This document shows positions 33,690 to 45,128 of a stretch of DNA of 64,000 nt, in pieces. Source of the DNA: Zingiber officinale (Eukaryota; Streptophyta; Magnoliopsida; Zingiberales; Zingiberaceae); the NCBI RefSeq assembly GCF_018446385.1, contig NC_056002.1, forward strand, positions 30,614,636-30,678,635, written 5' to 3'. Made by a program: the position numbers and the translations under genes. Below the pieces are notes generated by a model. It did no database searches. It was not told the origin of the DNA and worked only from the letters and a program-made list of their open reading frames with translations. Within the stretch, counting starts at the first letter, position 1; the number at the start of each line of letters is the position of its first letter.

Positions 33690-36640
33690 GTTTTCTTGCA
33701 TTCATTGTGAGTACAGAAGAACAAGAAAGACAGTAGGAGGATGTTCGGGTAGTTTGTGAGCATCCAGAGGTACTTCCAGAAGAGCTACCTGGATTACCTC
33801 CCAACAGAGAAGTGGAGTTCTAAATTGAGCTGGTTCTTGGCACTAGCCCAATTTCAAAAGCTTTGTACTGAATGTCTCCAGCAGAACTGAAAGAGCTACA
33901 AGAACAATTTCAGGAGCTGCTTGACAAGGGTTTCATCCGCCCTAGTCATTCATCCCGGGGAGCTCCAGTGTTGTTCGTTAAGAAGAAAGACGGTCTATGC
34001 GGATGTGCATAGATTTTAGAATGCTGAGTGAAGTAACAGTTAAGGACAAGTACCCTCTTCCCAGAATAGATGATCTATTTGATCAGCTAAAGAGGGCAAC
34101 AGTGTTCTCTAAAATAGACCTGCATTCTAGGAACCATCAGTTGAAAGTGAAAGGAAGTGATGCGCCCAGAACAGTTTCCAGGACCAGATATGGACACTAC
34201 AAATTTGTAGTCATGCCATTTGGTGTAACTAGTGCACCTGCAGTCTTCAAGGACTTGATGAACAGAGTGTTCAGAGAATACCTTGACAAATTTGTCATCG
34301 TATTCATCGACGACATTCTAGTCTATTCGAGAACCCCAGAGGAGCATGACACACACTTGAGAATAGTCCTGCAGACCCTTCAGCAAAAGCAACTTTATGC
34401 TAAATTCTCAAAGTGCGAGTTTTGGTTAAATCAGGTAGCGTTTCTAGGTCACATTATTTCTAGAGAAGGCATCCAAGTGGATCCAGCCAAAATAGAAGCA
34501 GTTAACAACTGGAGTAGACCCAAGAATGCTAAGGAGATCAGAAGCTTCCTTAGTTTAGCTGGGTACTACAGGAAATTCGTGGAGGACTTTTCCAGGATAG
34601 CCTCTCCACTAACAACCATCACTAGGAAGGACAAGAAGTTTGAATGGCCAGATAAATGTGAACAGAGTTTCCAAGAGCTAAAGAAGAGACTGACCAGTGC
34701 TCCTATCCTGACAGTTCCAGAAAGTGACAGGAGTTTTGATATTTACAGTGATGCTTCCAAGATGAGCCTAGGAGCTGTACTCATGCAAGAAGGAAAAGTT
34801 ATAGCTTATGCTTCCAGGCAACTCAAAGATTATGAGAAGAACTACCCCACTCATGATCTCGAGCTGGCAGCTGTGGTCTTTGCACTGAAACTCTGACGAC
34901 ACTACTTGTATGGAGTCCAGTGCAGAATCTTCACAGATCATCAGAGCTTGAAGTATTTCTTCACCCAGAAAGACTTAAACATGAGACAGCGCAGGTGGCT
35001 AGAGTTGGTCAAAGACTATGACCGTGAAATCTTCTACCACCCAGGAAAAACTAACAAAGTAGCAGATGCACTAAGCAGAAAATCTAGTGCATCCCTGATG
35101 TCTTTGTCATCATTAGCCCTACCACTGCAGAAGGAGTTGTCAGACTTTGGTATGAAAATTATTTATGGGCAACTCTCTGCATTGACCTTAGAGTCAACCC
35201 TGCTTGATGATATACAGAGAAAGCAAAGTGAAGATCCAACATCCAGAAGATCAAGCAGGGGATACAAGAAGAAGATACAGAGTTTCGAGTATCAGACAGT
35301 GGAGTTCTTTATCAGGGGAACCGCCTTTGTGTCCCCAATGATGAGGAATTAAGAAGGAAGATTTTAGAGGAAGCTCATAGTACACCCTACTCCATGCATC
35401 CTGGTTCTACCAAGATATACCAAGACGTGAAACAGAGGTTCTGGTGGTCTGGACTCAAAAGAGATGTAGCTAGATATGTCAGTACCTGCCTGACATGTCT
35501 GAGAGTCAAAGCAGAACACCAGAGACCAGGAGAAGTTCTACATCCTCTTCCAATACCAGAGTGGAAGTGGGAAGACATATCCATGGATTTTATAACAGGT
35601 TTTCCGAGAACCACGAAGGGATATGACGCGATATGGGTAATAGTGGACCGATTGATCAAATCTGCTCATTTTCTAGCCATCAAGGTGTCCCACTCTATAG
35701 AGCAGTTGGCACAACTGTATGTTAAGGAGGCGATCAGACTTCACGGAGTTCCTAAATCTATTATTTCTGATAGAGATGGGCGTTTCACCTCTCACTTTTG
35801 GGAGTGTGTTCAGAATGCACTAGGCACCAAACTCAAGTTCAGCACAGCCTTCCATCCTTAGACTGATGGATAGACAGAGCGAGTAAATCAAATTCTAGAA
35901 GATATGCTCAGAGCTTGTGCACTAGATTTCAACGGAAGTTGGTGCAAGTATCTATGCTTAGCTGAGTTTGCCTACAACAATAGCTATCAGGCCACCATCA
36001 AGATGACACCTTATGAGGCGTTGTATGGCAGGAAGTGCAGATCATCCATTTGCTGGCAAGAAGCAGGTGAAAGAGAAGAAATGGAAGTGGAACTGGGCAT
36101 TCAGACTGAGCTGATAGATGAGACTACTCAGGTTATCCAGAAGATCAGCCAGAGAATTGAGACCGCCCAGAGTAGATAGAAGAGTTATGTTGACACACGC
36201 CGTAGGCCACTGGAATTCCAAGTAGGGGATTCAGTCTTTTTTAAGGTTGCTCCTATGAAGGGAGTGATGAGATTTGGCAGGAAGGGCAAATTAAGTCCTC
36301 GCTATGTAGGACCCTACCTGATCACAGAAAGGATTGGGAAAGTAGCTTACAAGCTAGATTTACCACAGGACTGTCGGCAATACATAACGTATTTCATGTC
36401 TCCATGCTAAAGAAGTGTATTCACGACCCTAGCCAAGTGATTCATCCTTAGACAGTGTAGATCCAACAGGATCTTAGCTACGAGAGCAGACATATACAGA
36501 TAGTGGACAGAGCAGTCAAGAGACTAAGAAACAAAGAAGTGCCACTAGTGAAGGTCATCTGGCAGAACCAGAAGCACGAGGAAGTAACTTGGGAGCGTGA
36601 GGACAGTATGAGATAGAAATATCCAAAGTTATTCTAAGTT
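33690..36640 (+). pseudogene. gypsy pol (chromovirus, Tekay/Del-like), broken
   Basis: Recognised in order: the pre-RT segment LPEELPGLPPNREVEF, then [21 protein letters not shown] one-base frameshift lies near 33,993, after KKKDG. Reverse transcriptase follows (33,997-34,896) with [41 protein letters not shown] and catalytic FIDDILVYS. RNase H begins at [20 protein letters not shown], is interrupted by TGA at 34,894 (Trp expected) and continues at 34,906. Integrase has [28 protein letters not shown] and [14 protein letters not shown], and ends at TAG codons near 35,860. The C-terminal chromodomain remnant EEVTWEREDSMR is followed by a stop. Integrase after RNase H plus a chromodomain defines a Ty3/gypsy chromovirus. 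It is inactive. Confidence 0.9.
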
Positions 36641-36672
36641 CGAGAACGAACTTTTTATAAGGTATGGAAAAT

Positions 36673-39600
36673 TGTAACAACCCAAATTTTCTAATTTTGA
36701 GTCCCAAAAATAATTTAAAAATATTCAAAAATGCCTTAGAAATATTCTAGGGATTTTTAGAAATTTTTAAAGTATTTTTATGTAATTTTTGGAGGTCGTT
36801 TGATATTTTTACTAAACGAAAGAAGTTTCGAAAAAAAAATGTCCAAGCCGAGATTCGAACCCGAGACCTCCGGCCGAACCAAGCTTTAAGCGAATCCGGC
36901 TAACCAAGTGTGCAAGCGGTCATTACTGATCAGATAAAGGATGAATAATATTTAAGCAGTAGTTAAGGAATAGGAAATAAATTGAAATAAAAAGGGGTGG
37001 ATGAGGGATCGAACCCGCGATCGGAAGTTTTGGCAGAAACCGGTTGACCAAGTGTGCAAGCGAGCTATGCTAATTAAGGAAGGAGCGAAATATATTTATA
37101 TGGTAATAGTTAATAGAATACCTAGTTATAAGAAAAGAAACTTAGGTTTTCTTTCCCGAATTCTTTCGCTCCTCTCCTCTCTCGCGACGGCGCTGGCTCT
37201 TCTCGGGCGGAAACGAAGCGGGCCTAGGGCACGCCTCCGACGACCGGCGAGGGTGTTCTTTGAGAGATCCCTTCACACGGTGGTGATCCCCTCGTCGAGG
37301 AGGGTCTGTGGGCGCAAGGGAGGTTGAAGATCCGAGCTAACCGAAACCCTAGAGCTTTCTCCTTCGGTTGTAAGTCCAAGAAAGCATAGTAAGTTGCTAC
37401 TTACCTGCAATAGGATAGCTCCGAGGTTTAATCCTTGATCCTCTCCTTGTTCCCGAAGCTTTGCATGAGTTTCCTTGCTTTCTCTGTTTTCGGATCATAC
37501 TGTACAGATTGTCTATTTTGTGCTTGTTGCTGTGTGCCTCAAAGAAGGGAATAGGGTTGTCTGTTTAGCTTGTGAATGACTGCTTCAGACCTTGTTTCCT
37601 CTTGTTACTTCTTGTTTCCGAATCATGCCGTGAGTTTTTATAGGAAGAGGAGAAGGGGTTTTAATGGGTTTAGCATATAGTTAGGCTTTTAATTACTGGT
37701 TTAAAGTTATTGAAATTTAAAAAGAAGCAAGTTTGATTCCTTAAGGTTCAATTCAGCAAGTTTGATTCCTTAAAGTTTCAATTCAGCAAGTTTGATTTCT
37801 TAAGGTTCAATTCAGCAAGAATGATTCCTTTTGTTACAAATTCAGCAGGTTAGCTAATTTAGTTTTCTTTCAACAAGTTAGCTAATTTTAGTTATAGTTT
37901 TCTGTGCTATGCGATGTGCACGAACAACACACATAGTGTATTCTGTAGCTTAGTTGTCCTTACTAAAACTGGGCACGAACAACCATACATAGTGTATTTT
38001 GTAGCTTAGTTGTCCTTGTTAATTCCATGAACATGATTAGCTATAAGTTTAATATTTTAACCTTGGATTTTCCATGAGTTCCGAACAGAAAGAAGCCTTA
38101 CATAGGATTTAAACTTTAGCAGATTTTTAGTTTTGGTTTGTGCAACGTAATGAGCATGAATAGTTTTTTTTAGTTCTGGAAGTGTTTAGTTAGATTTCAG
38201 TAGCTTATTTAGACCCTCTGTTATTGATTCTTTAACATGCTGTTAGCCCCTTTTATTATCGATTCCTAGACATGTAGTTTTAGATCTCTTCGTTGTGTAG
38301 TTTAGCAAATCAGTGCAGCTTTTCTTAAGTGTCTAGTTTCCTTAAAAGTGCAGAATTTTAGACTCCTTAAAGCATACCATCACCCTCACGTATCAGTTTC
38401 TTTTATAGTAGTAGCATCCTTTCCTTATACGTTGCTGTGCTGGAAACAATTCAGGATGTATAGATTTATTAAGTACATGTTTAAGTATGCCATCATTTTC
38501 ATGTATCAACCCTTTGATAGCGGCGTCACCCTTTTCTTTGATACCATTCATTCTAGGATACAGATTTGAGTTTCTTTATTCTAGCATGAGATTAGATATG
38601 TTTCCTTGCTACCATTTAAATAAGCGTACAAATTTAATTTCCTTGTTATCTCAATATGCATGAATGGTTTTATTTATAAGCATGCAGTTTTATTTAGCAT
38701 CTCAGCGCAGTTTTATTTAGTATCTCAGCGCAGTTTTATTAAGCATTTCAATTCCAGATTTTGAGTTCCCTATCAGTATTTTGAGTTTAAGAAAGATATA
38801 AGAAAGATAAAGAAAAGAAAGAAAAAGGCCAAGGCCTTAAGTAGATCCCAAAGTCGAGACTTTAGGGATTTTGGGCACACAAGGTGCTTATTAAAATGTC
38901 GATGCATTATATATTAGAAGTAATAAAAGATAACAAGTATTTTACTTTTTTTTTAAGAGGCTAGTACCCGACTTCCGAGGTTGTCGTTAAACAAATCCAG
39001 GTGTCCAATTCCGAGGTCTTGGCCCTGGTAGACCGAGGTCTGCTCTTTTAGGATTGGTGGCTCGCTATCCCAACCTATTAGGGAACGCGCATAAGATGGT
39101 ACTACGCCTGAGCCCAAGAGAAGTTGATTATTATTTTAAAGTATAAGTTTTAAACAAGTGAAATAAAAGAATAAGTTTTTAAGCAAGTGAAATAAGATTC
39201 AGAAAGTGTTTATAATTCAGCAAGTTTTAGTTTTCCTTATGCTAGCATGTTATTTTGATTAGCTTTACATGTTTAGCATTTCAGTATGCGTTATTCTTTT
39301 GCTATTAGATGAGCATGTGTAGTATTTTCTTTAGAGTTTTCAGTTCTTGGATTTCAGTATGTTTACATGCATATTCGAGTTTTTGTGAGTTAGATAGCGC
39401 TTACTAAGCATTTTGCTTATAGATTTCATTTCCTCTTACTGCAGATAAAGGAAAGGAAAGGATATAGCAAAGGAAGGCGACAAGGTGGTGCAGATGGTGT
39501 GTGATGCCAGGACTATGGAAGTCTTGGGGCTAGAAAAAAGTTCTTTTAGTTTTCTTTCTTTATTTCTAAGTTTTCCGTGTTTTAGTGGACTGTAAACATT

Positions 39601-39841
39601 TGAGATTGTACTTTATAGTTCATGTTATTTGAGTTCATCCTTGTTTTAGATTACATGTTGAGATGAGTTTTGTTTAATAAGTAGTTATTTTGGTGTTTGA
39701 CACATATTTAACTGCGTGAGAGTTTGTTATATGTTCCAGCCACCTGTGGCTGATGTATACTATGTTTGTATCTCAGTTTATGGTCACCGGTACAGGGGAG
39801 ACTCTGCCGAAATTTTTGGTAAAGACTCCTCGTGGTTTCGA
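36673..39841 (+). mobile_element. 3' LTR of the gypsy element (about 3.2 kb, right end lost)
   Basis: It starts TGTAACAACCCAAATTT after the chromodomain end. Inside are two tRNA-like B-box segments on the minus strand (GATTCGAACCCGAGAC at 36,850 and GGATCGAACCCGCGATC at 37,005). There is a four-copy repeat of about 33 bp around AATTCAGCAAGTTTGATTCC (37,740-37,830), a two-copy repeat of about 63 bp (37,920-38,030) and a three-copy TTTAGCATCTCAGCGCAG repeat (38,690-38,755). It ends abruptly at TCGTGGTTTCGAT, about 100 bp short of the LTR end, where it meets an inverted LTR. The frame at 37,001-37,327 is LTR sequence. Confidence 0.85.
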
Positions 39842-40799
39842 TACCAACTTGTAAGACCCCACCCTCCTCACTACTAGACTTGTGAGGGCGGAGCGCTACT
39901 GGACTACTAACTTTACTTAACTATCCTTGTTCACATATTGATAGTAATTCCTAAAACTCTCGGAGAACTCAAAACATACAATTAACTAGCAGCGAAAGAC
40001 TAAATGACTCATCTAATACATTCTTAATAAATAGCAATCTGAATAAATTCTTATGCTAGGTCCCAAGGCTTCTATAGTCCAGGCATCACACATCCATCCA
40101 CACCTCCTTGTCGCCTTCCTTTGCTATAACTTTTCCTTTCCTTTATCTGCAGTAAGAGGAAATGCAACTATAAGCAAAATTACTTAGTAAGCGCTATCTA
40201 ACTCACAAAACTCGAATATGCATGTGAATAAGATAAATCTAAAACTGATTTGTGAAGTTTTGAAAACTATTTTCATAATAGATAAAAATAATAATAATCA
40301 AACTGCTGATGGGCCCGACAACTGTACTTGCTATGCGCACATCCCTAACTAGACCCGAGGTAGCTAGTCCTGAATCTAGTAGGGTTACTAGGTTATCTAA
40401 ACCTAGGGACGACTATGGGAGCCCAACCTAAGGACAACTGAGAGTCCAGCACAGTGCCACTGATAAAAGTAAAATACTGATTTATAAGCTGATTTATCTT
40501 AATTACTTCTTCTTTAAATGCCTTGACATTTTAACGAGCACCTTGTGTGCCAAAATTCCTAAAGTCTTGACTTTGGGATCTACTTAAGGCCTTGGCCTTT
40601 TTCTTTCTTTTCTTTATCTTTCTTATACTTGTTAATACCTCTAATAAAAGAATGTTTCTTTAAAAACTGAAATGTTTAAACAAATTCTAACTTTGAAATG
40701 CATAAACAAAAATCTGCATACTATGCTAATCAAAATTCTGCATACTATACTAATCAAGATTCTGCATTCTATGCTACACTATTTCTGCATACTATGCAA

Positions 40800-41525
40800 A
40801 CATAAATTCTGCACTATAATATTTAACCAAACTGCACTATAATCTTTTTCTTTAAAAACTGCACTATAAGTTCCACAAAAAATCTACACTACAAGTTCCA
40901 CAAAAAATCTGCACTATAAATTTCACCAAAAATCTACACTACAAGTTCCACAAAAAATCTGCACTATAAACTTTAAAGAAATCTGCACCATAAGCTCTTA
41001 AAGAAATCTGCACTACAAGCTCTAAAGAAATCTGCTCTAAAAAAATCTGCATTTTAAGCTCTAAGAAATCTGCACTACAAGCTTAATTAAAATTTGCACT
41101 ATGAGCTTACATAAAAATCTGCATTATAAGCTTAATTAAAATCTGCACTATAGGCTTAATTAAAATCTGCACTATAAGCTTAATTAAAAATCTGCACTAT
41201 AAGCTTAATTAAAATCTGCACTATAGACTTAATTAAAATTTGCACTATAAGCTTAATTAAAATCTGCACTATAAGCTTAATTAAAATCTGCACTATAAGC
41301 TTACATAAAAATCTGCATTATAAGCTTAATTAAAATCTGCACTATAAGCCTACATAAAAATCTGCACTATAAGCTTAATTAAAATCTGCACTATAGACTT
41401 AATTAAAAATCTGCACTACAAGCTTAATTAAAATCTGCACTATAAGCCTACATAAAAATCTGCACTATAAGCTTAATTAAAATCTGCACTATAGGCTTAA
41501 TTAAAAATCTGCACTATAAGCGCTT
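40800..41525. repeat. Tandem array, AATCTGCACTATAAGCTTAA unit
   Basis: About 25 units of 20-30 bp (consensus AATCTGCACTATAAGCTTAA, variants with AGCTCTAAAGA or CCTACATAAA spacers), carried by the inverted LTR. The same array occurs in the opposite orientation at 43,440-44,000. Confidence 0.92.
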
Positions 41526-41819
41526 CTCATGCTTCGAATTCAAGAAGAACAAAGGTCCGAAACTACTCCTACTGCAGGTGAGAAGCACTTACCTTGCTTC
41601 TTGGACTCACAACCGAACAAGAAGGGCTTCTAGGACCTTGGCCGGCCGCCGGAGACGATGCCCTAACTCCCTTTTGTTTTTTGCCCCAGCTCCGCCGTCA
41701 CACGCAGAAGAGAAGGAGAGAATGGTTTAGGTCCGGGAATAAAACCCTCTCCTAACTTATCCCTTTTATAACCTAGTATTTCTGTTAACTCCTTAAATAA
41801 ATTTTTATTTTTTTTCTAA

Positions 41820-42495
41820 ACAGAACCGTTGCTTGGATTCTTGGTTAGCCAAATCTTTGATCGGGTCAGAGGTCACGGGTTCGATTCCTCAACCGAACCC
41901 TTTTTCTCCTATTTATTTCCTATTTATTTCCTATTTATTAATTACTGCTTAAATAAATTTCGTTCCTTATTTTAATCAGCATCGCTCGTTGGAACACTTG
42001 GTCAGCTGTGCTTTTGCTAATCAGAGGTTGCGGGTTCGATTCCTCAGCCGAACCCTTTTTCTCCTATTTATTTCCTATTTATTAACTACTGCTTAAATAA
42101 ATTTATTCCTTCTTTTATTCAGTATTGCTCGCTGGAACACTTGGTCAGCCATGCTTTCTCTAAATTAGAGGTTGCGAGTTCGATTCCTCAGCCATCCCTT
42201 TTATTCCCATTTATTTTCCGTTTCCTATTAACTATTACTTAAATAAATTTCATTACCCTTTTTAATCAGCAACCTTCGTTGGGACACTTGGTCAACCGTG
42301 AATTGCTTAAGGTTTGGCTCGTGGGTTTAAATCTTGGCTGCAATCTTTTTCTTCCTATTATTTCCTGTTATCAACTTCTACTACTTAAATACATTTCATG
42401 CTTCTTTTTATCAGCAACGACTGCTTGCACACTTGGTCAGCCGGACTCGCTTAAATCTTTATTCGGCCGGAGGTCTCGGGTTCGAATCTCAGCTT
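41820..42495 (+). repeat. Five tandem tRNA-like (B-box) modules inside an LTR
   Basis: Units of about 150 bp each contain CACTTGGTCAGCCG-like sequence, then AGAGGTTGCGGGTTCGATTC ending at a CAGCCGAACCC-like stretch. B-box cores lie near 41,877, 42,031, 42,176, 42,324 (worn) and 42,477. The box B plus the GGTTGCGGG stem resembles the 3' half of a tRNA. The spacers are T-rich (TTTTTCTCCTATTTATTTCC). They are not complete tRNA genes, because a proper acceptor stem cannot be formed. Confidence 0.75.
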
Positions 42496-42634
42496 GGACA
42501 TTTTCTTGTCGAAACTTCTTTTGTTTAGTAAAAATACCAAACGACCTCCAAAAATCTCTAAAATTTTTTTAAAGCATTTCTAAATATTTTTAAGCACTAT
42601 TAGGACTCGAAATGAAGAAATTTGGGTCGTTACA

Positions 42635-43111
42635 ATCTCCCATACCTTATAAAACGTTCGTCCTCGAACTTAGAATAATTCTAGATTTCTCTGTCTCATA
42701 TTGTCTTCATGCTCCCAAGTAGCTTCCTCGTGCTTCTGGTTTTGTCAGATGATTTTCACTAGTGGTACTTCTTTGTTCCTTAGTCTCTTAACTTTCCTAT
42801 CCACTATCACCCATAACTTATTTGTCCTTTTTGTTCTCCTGTACTCGGTCCTCATTACAAGCGGTACGAGGATGTCCTCTTCTTGATATTTAGTTATGTA
42901 GAAAGAAACTAAGCAGAATTCTTAACTTTATAAGCACTTCTAAACATCTCCCTATTCTGTACATATAATCTAATACTTCTAAGGATTTCTCTTTACTGTA
43001 AAGAATAAAGAAAGCATACTAAAATTTTTTTTTTTAATACTTTCTTACTTGAAGGCGGCAAGGTTGGTGCTGATGTGTAATGCTGGAGAATAGGAACTGC
43101 TCTGATACCAA
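42635..43111 (-). mobile_element. Collapsed interior of the inverted gypsy element
   Basis: Minus strand from 43,111: primer site TTGGTATCAGAGC (43,111-43,099), a leader and the gag start ATCAAGAAGAGGACATCCTC (about 42,880; the gag start codon itself has become ATA). The sequence then passes without pol to the 3' end of the interior (CACTAGTGAAAATCATC, CTTGGGAGCATGAAGAC) and a polypurine-like tract before the LTR at 42,634. About 3.5 kb of gag-pol is missing, giving a deletion derivative. Confidence 0.82.
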
Positions 43112-43113
43112 CT

Positions 43114-43440
43114 TGTAACTCCCCACCCTCCTCACTACTGGACTGTGAGGGCGGGGTGCTACTGGTCTACTAACTTATCTTAACTAACATTGCACACATG
43201 TTGATAGTAATTCCTAAAACTCTCGGAGAACTCAAAACATACAATTAACTAGCAGCGGAAGACTAAATGGCTCATCTAATACATTCTTAATAAATGACAA
43301 TCTTAATAAATTCTTATGCTAGGTCCCAAGGCTTCTATAGTCCAGGCATCACACATCCATCCGCACCTCCTTGTCGCCTTCCTTTGCTATAACTTTTCCT
43401 TTCCTTTATCTGCAGTAAGAGGAAATGCAACTATAAGCAA
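43114..43440 (-). mobile_element. LTR end fragment, minus orientation
   Basis: It starts TGTAACTCCCCACCCTCC beside the primer site and matches 39,850-40,180. At about 43,440 it changes abruptly to plus-orientation LTR sequence at AAGCTTATAGTGCAG. Confidence 0.8.
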
Positions 43441-45128
43441 AGCTTATAGTGCAGATTTTTATGTAGGCTTATAGTGCAGATTTTAATTAAGCTTATAGTG
43501 CATATTTTAATTAAGCTTATAGTGCAGACTTTTAATTAAGCTTATAGTGTAGATTTTAATGCAGATTTTTATGTAAGCTTATAGTGCAGATTTTAATTAA
43601 GCTTGTAGTGTAGATTTTAATTAAGCTTACAGTGCAGATTTTTATGTAAGCTTATAGTGCAGATTTTAATTAAGCTTGTAGTGCAGATTTCTTAGAGCTT
43701 AAAATGCAGATTTCTTTAGAGCAGATTTCTTTAGAGCTTATAGTGTAGATTTCTTAGAGCTTAAAATACAGATTCCTTTAGAGCAGATTTCTTTAGAGCT
43801 TGTAGTGCAGATTTCTTAAGAGCTTATGGTGCAGATTTCTTTAAAGTTTATAGTGCAGATTTTTGGTGGAACTTGTAGTGCAGATTTTTGGTGAAATTTA
43901 TAGTGCAGATTTTTTGTGAAACTTGTAGTACAGATTTTTGGTGGAACTTATAGTGCAATTTTTAAAGAAAAAGATTATAATGCAGAATTTATGTTTACAT
44001 AGTATGCAGAAATAGTGTAGCATAGAATGCAGAATCTTGATTAGTATAGTATGCAGAATTTTGATTAACATAGTATGCAGATTTTTGTTTATGCATTTCA
44101 AAGTTAGAATTTGTTTAAACATTTCAGTTTTTAAAGAAGCATTCTTTTATTAGAGGTATTAATAAGTATAAGAAAGATAAAGAAAAGAAAGAAAAAGGCC
44201 AAGGCCTTAAGTAGAACCCAAAGTCAAGATTTTAGGGATTTTGGCACACAAGGCGCTCGTTAAAATGCCAAGGCATTTAAAGAAGAAGTAATTAAGATAA
44301 ATCAGCTTATGAATTAGTATTTTACTTTTATCAGTGGCACTGTGCTGGACTCTTAGTTGTCCTTGGGTTGGGCTCCCATAGTCGTCCCTAGGTTTAGATA
44401 ACCTAGTAAACTTTACTAGATTCGGGACTAGCTACCTCGGGTCTAGTTAGGGATACGCGCATAGCAAGTACAGTTGCCGGGCCCATCAGCAGCATGATTA
44501 TTATTTTTATCTATTATGTAAATAGTTTTCAAAACTTCACAAATCAGTTACGTGAATACAGTTCAGATTCAGCATTTGCCTAGCATCAGTTTAGCTCAGC
44601 TTATGTATCAGTTTAGTTAAACTTATTATTCTGAAGTATAAAAGTATAAGTTTTGAACAAGTGAAATAAGTTTTACATGTTTAGCATTTCAGCATGTCTT
44701 GTTTCTTTTGCCATTAGATGAGTATGTGTAGTATTTTCTTTAAAGCATTCAGTTTTAGATTTCTTTTATTCACATGCATATTCGAGTTTTGTGAGTTAGA
44801 TAGCGCTTACTAAGTAATTTTGCTTATAGTTGCATTTCTTCTTACTGTAGATAAAGGAAAGGAAAAGTTATAGCAAAGGAAGGCGACAAGGAGGTGCGGA
44901 TGGATGTGTGATGCCTGGACTATAGAAGCCTTGGGATTTAGCATAAGAATTTATTAACAAAGAGTTGAGTAGAATGTATTAGATGAGTCATTTAGTCTTC
45001 CGCTGCTAGTTAATTGTATGTTTTGAGTTCTCTGAGAGTTTTAGGAATTATTATCAACATGTGAACAAGGATAGTTAAGATAAGTTAGTAGTCTAGTAGC
45101 GCCCCGCCCTCACAGACCAGTAGTGAGG
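43441..45128 (+). mobile_element. Plus-orientation LTR segment, flipped relative to its left neighbour
   Basis: Contains the inverted 24-bp array (43,441-44,000), the AGGCCAAGGCCTTAAGTAG block and the GGAAAGGAAAAGTTATAGC block. It ends at GACCAGTAGTGAGGAG (45,128), where the sequence flips again. Confidence 0.8.

Larger units (their letters stand above)
39842..42634 (-). mobile_element. Inverted gypsy-family LTR with primer site remnant
   Basis: Read on the minus strand, it starts TGTAACGACCCAAATTTC at 42,634 and ends TCTTACA at about 39,850, followed by AGTTGGTATC, a partial primer-binding site (39,842-39,849). It shares the conserved LTR 3' region with the plus-strand LTR to its left but differs in the middle, where it has the 24-bp array (40,800-41,520) and five tRNA-like modules (41,820-42,495). 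The junction at 39,841 replaces the end of the neighbouring LTR, so this is a rearrangement and not a clean insertion. Confidence 0.8.

Noticed and set aside
37001-37327. 108-codon ORF with basic composition
   Set aside because: It is within the gypsy 3' LTR and starts in a tRNA-like segment; no homologue is recognised.
41820-42495. Functional tRNA genes
   Set aside because: B boxes are present but acceptor stems and complete cloverleafs cannot be formed by eye.
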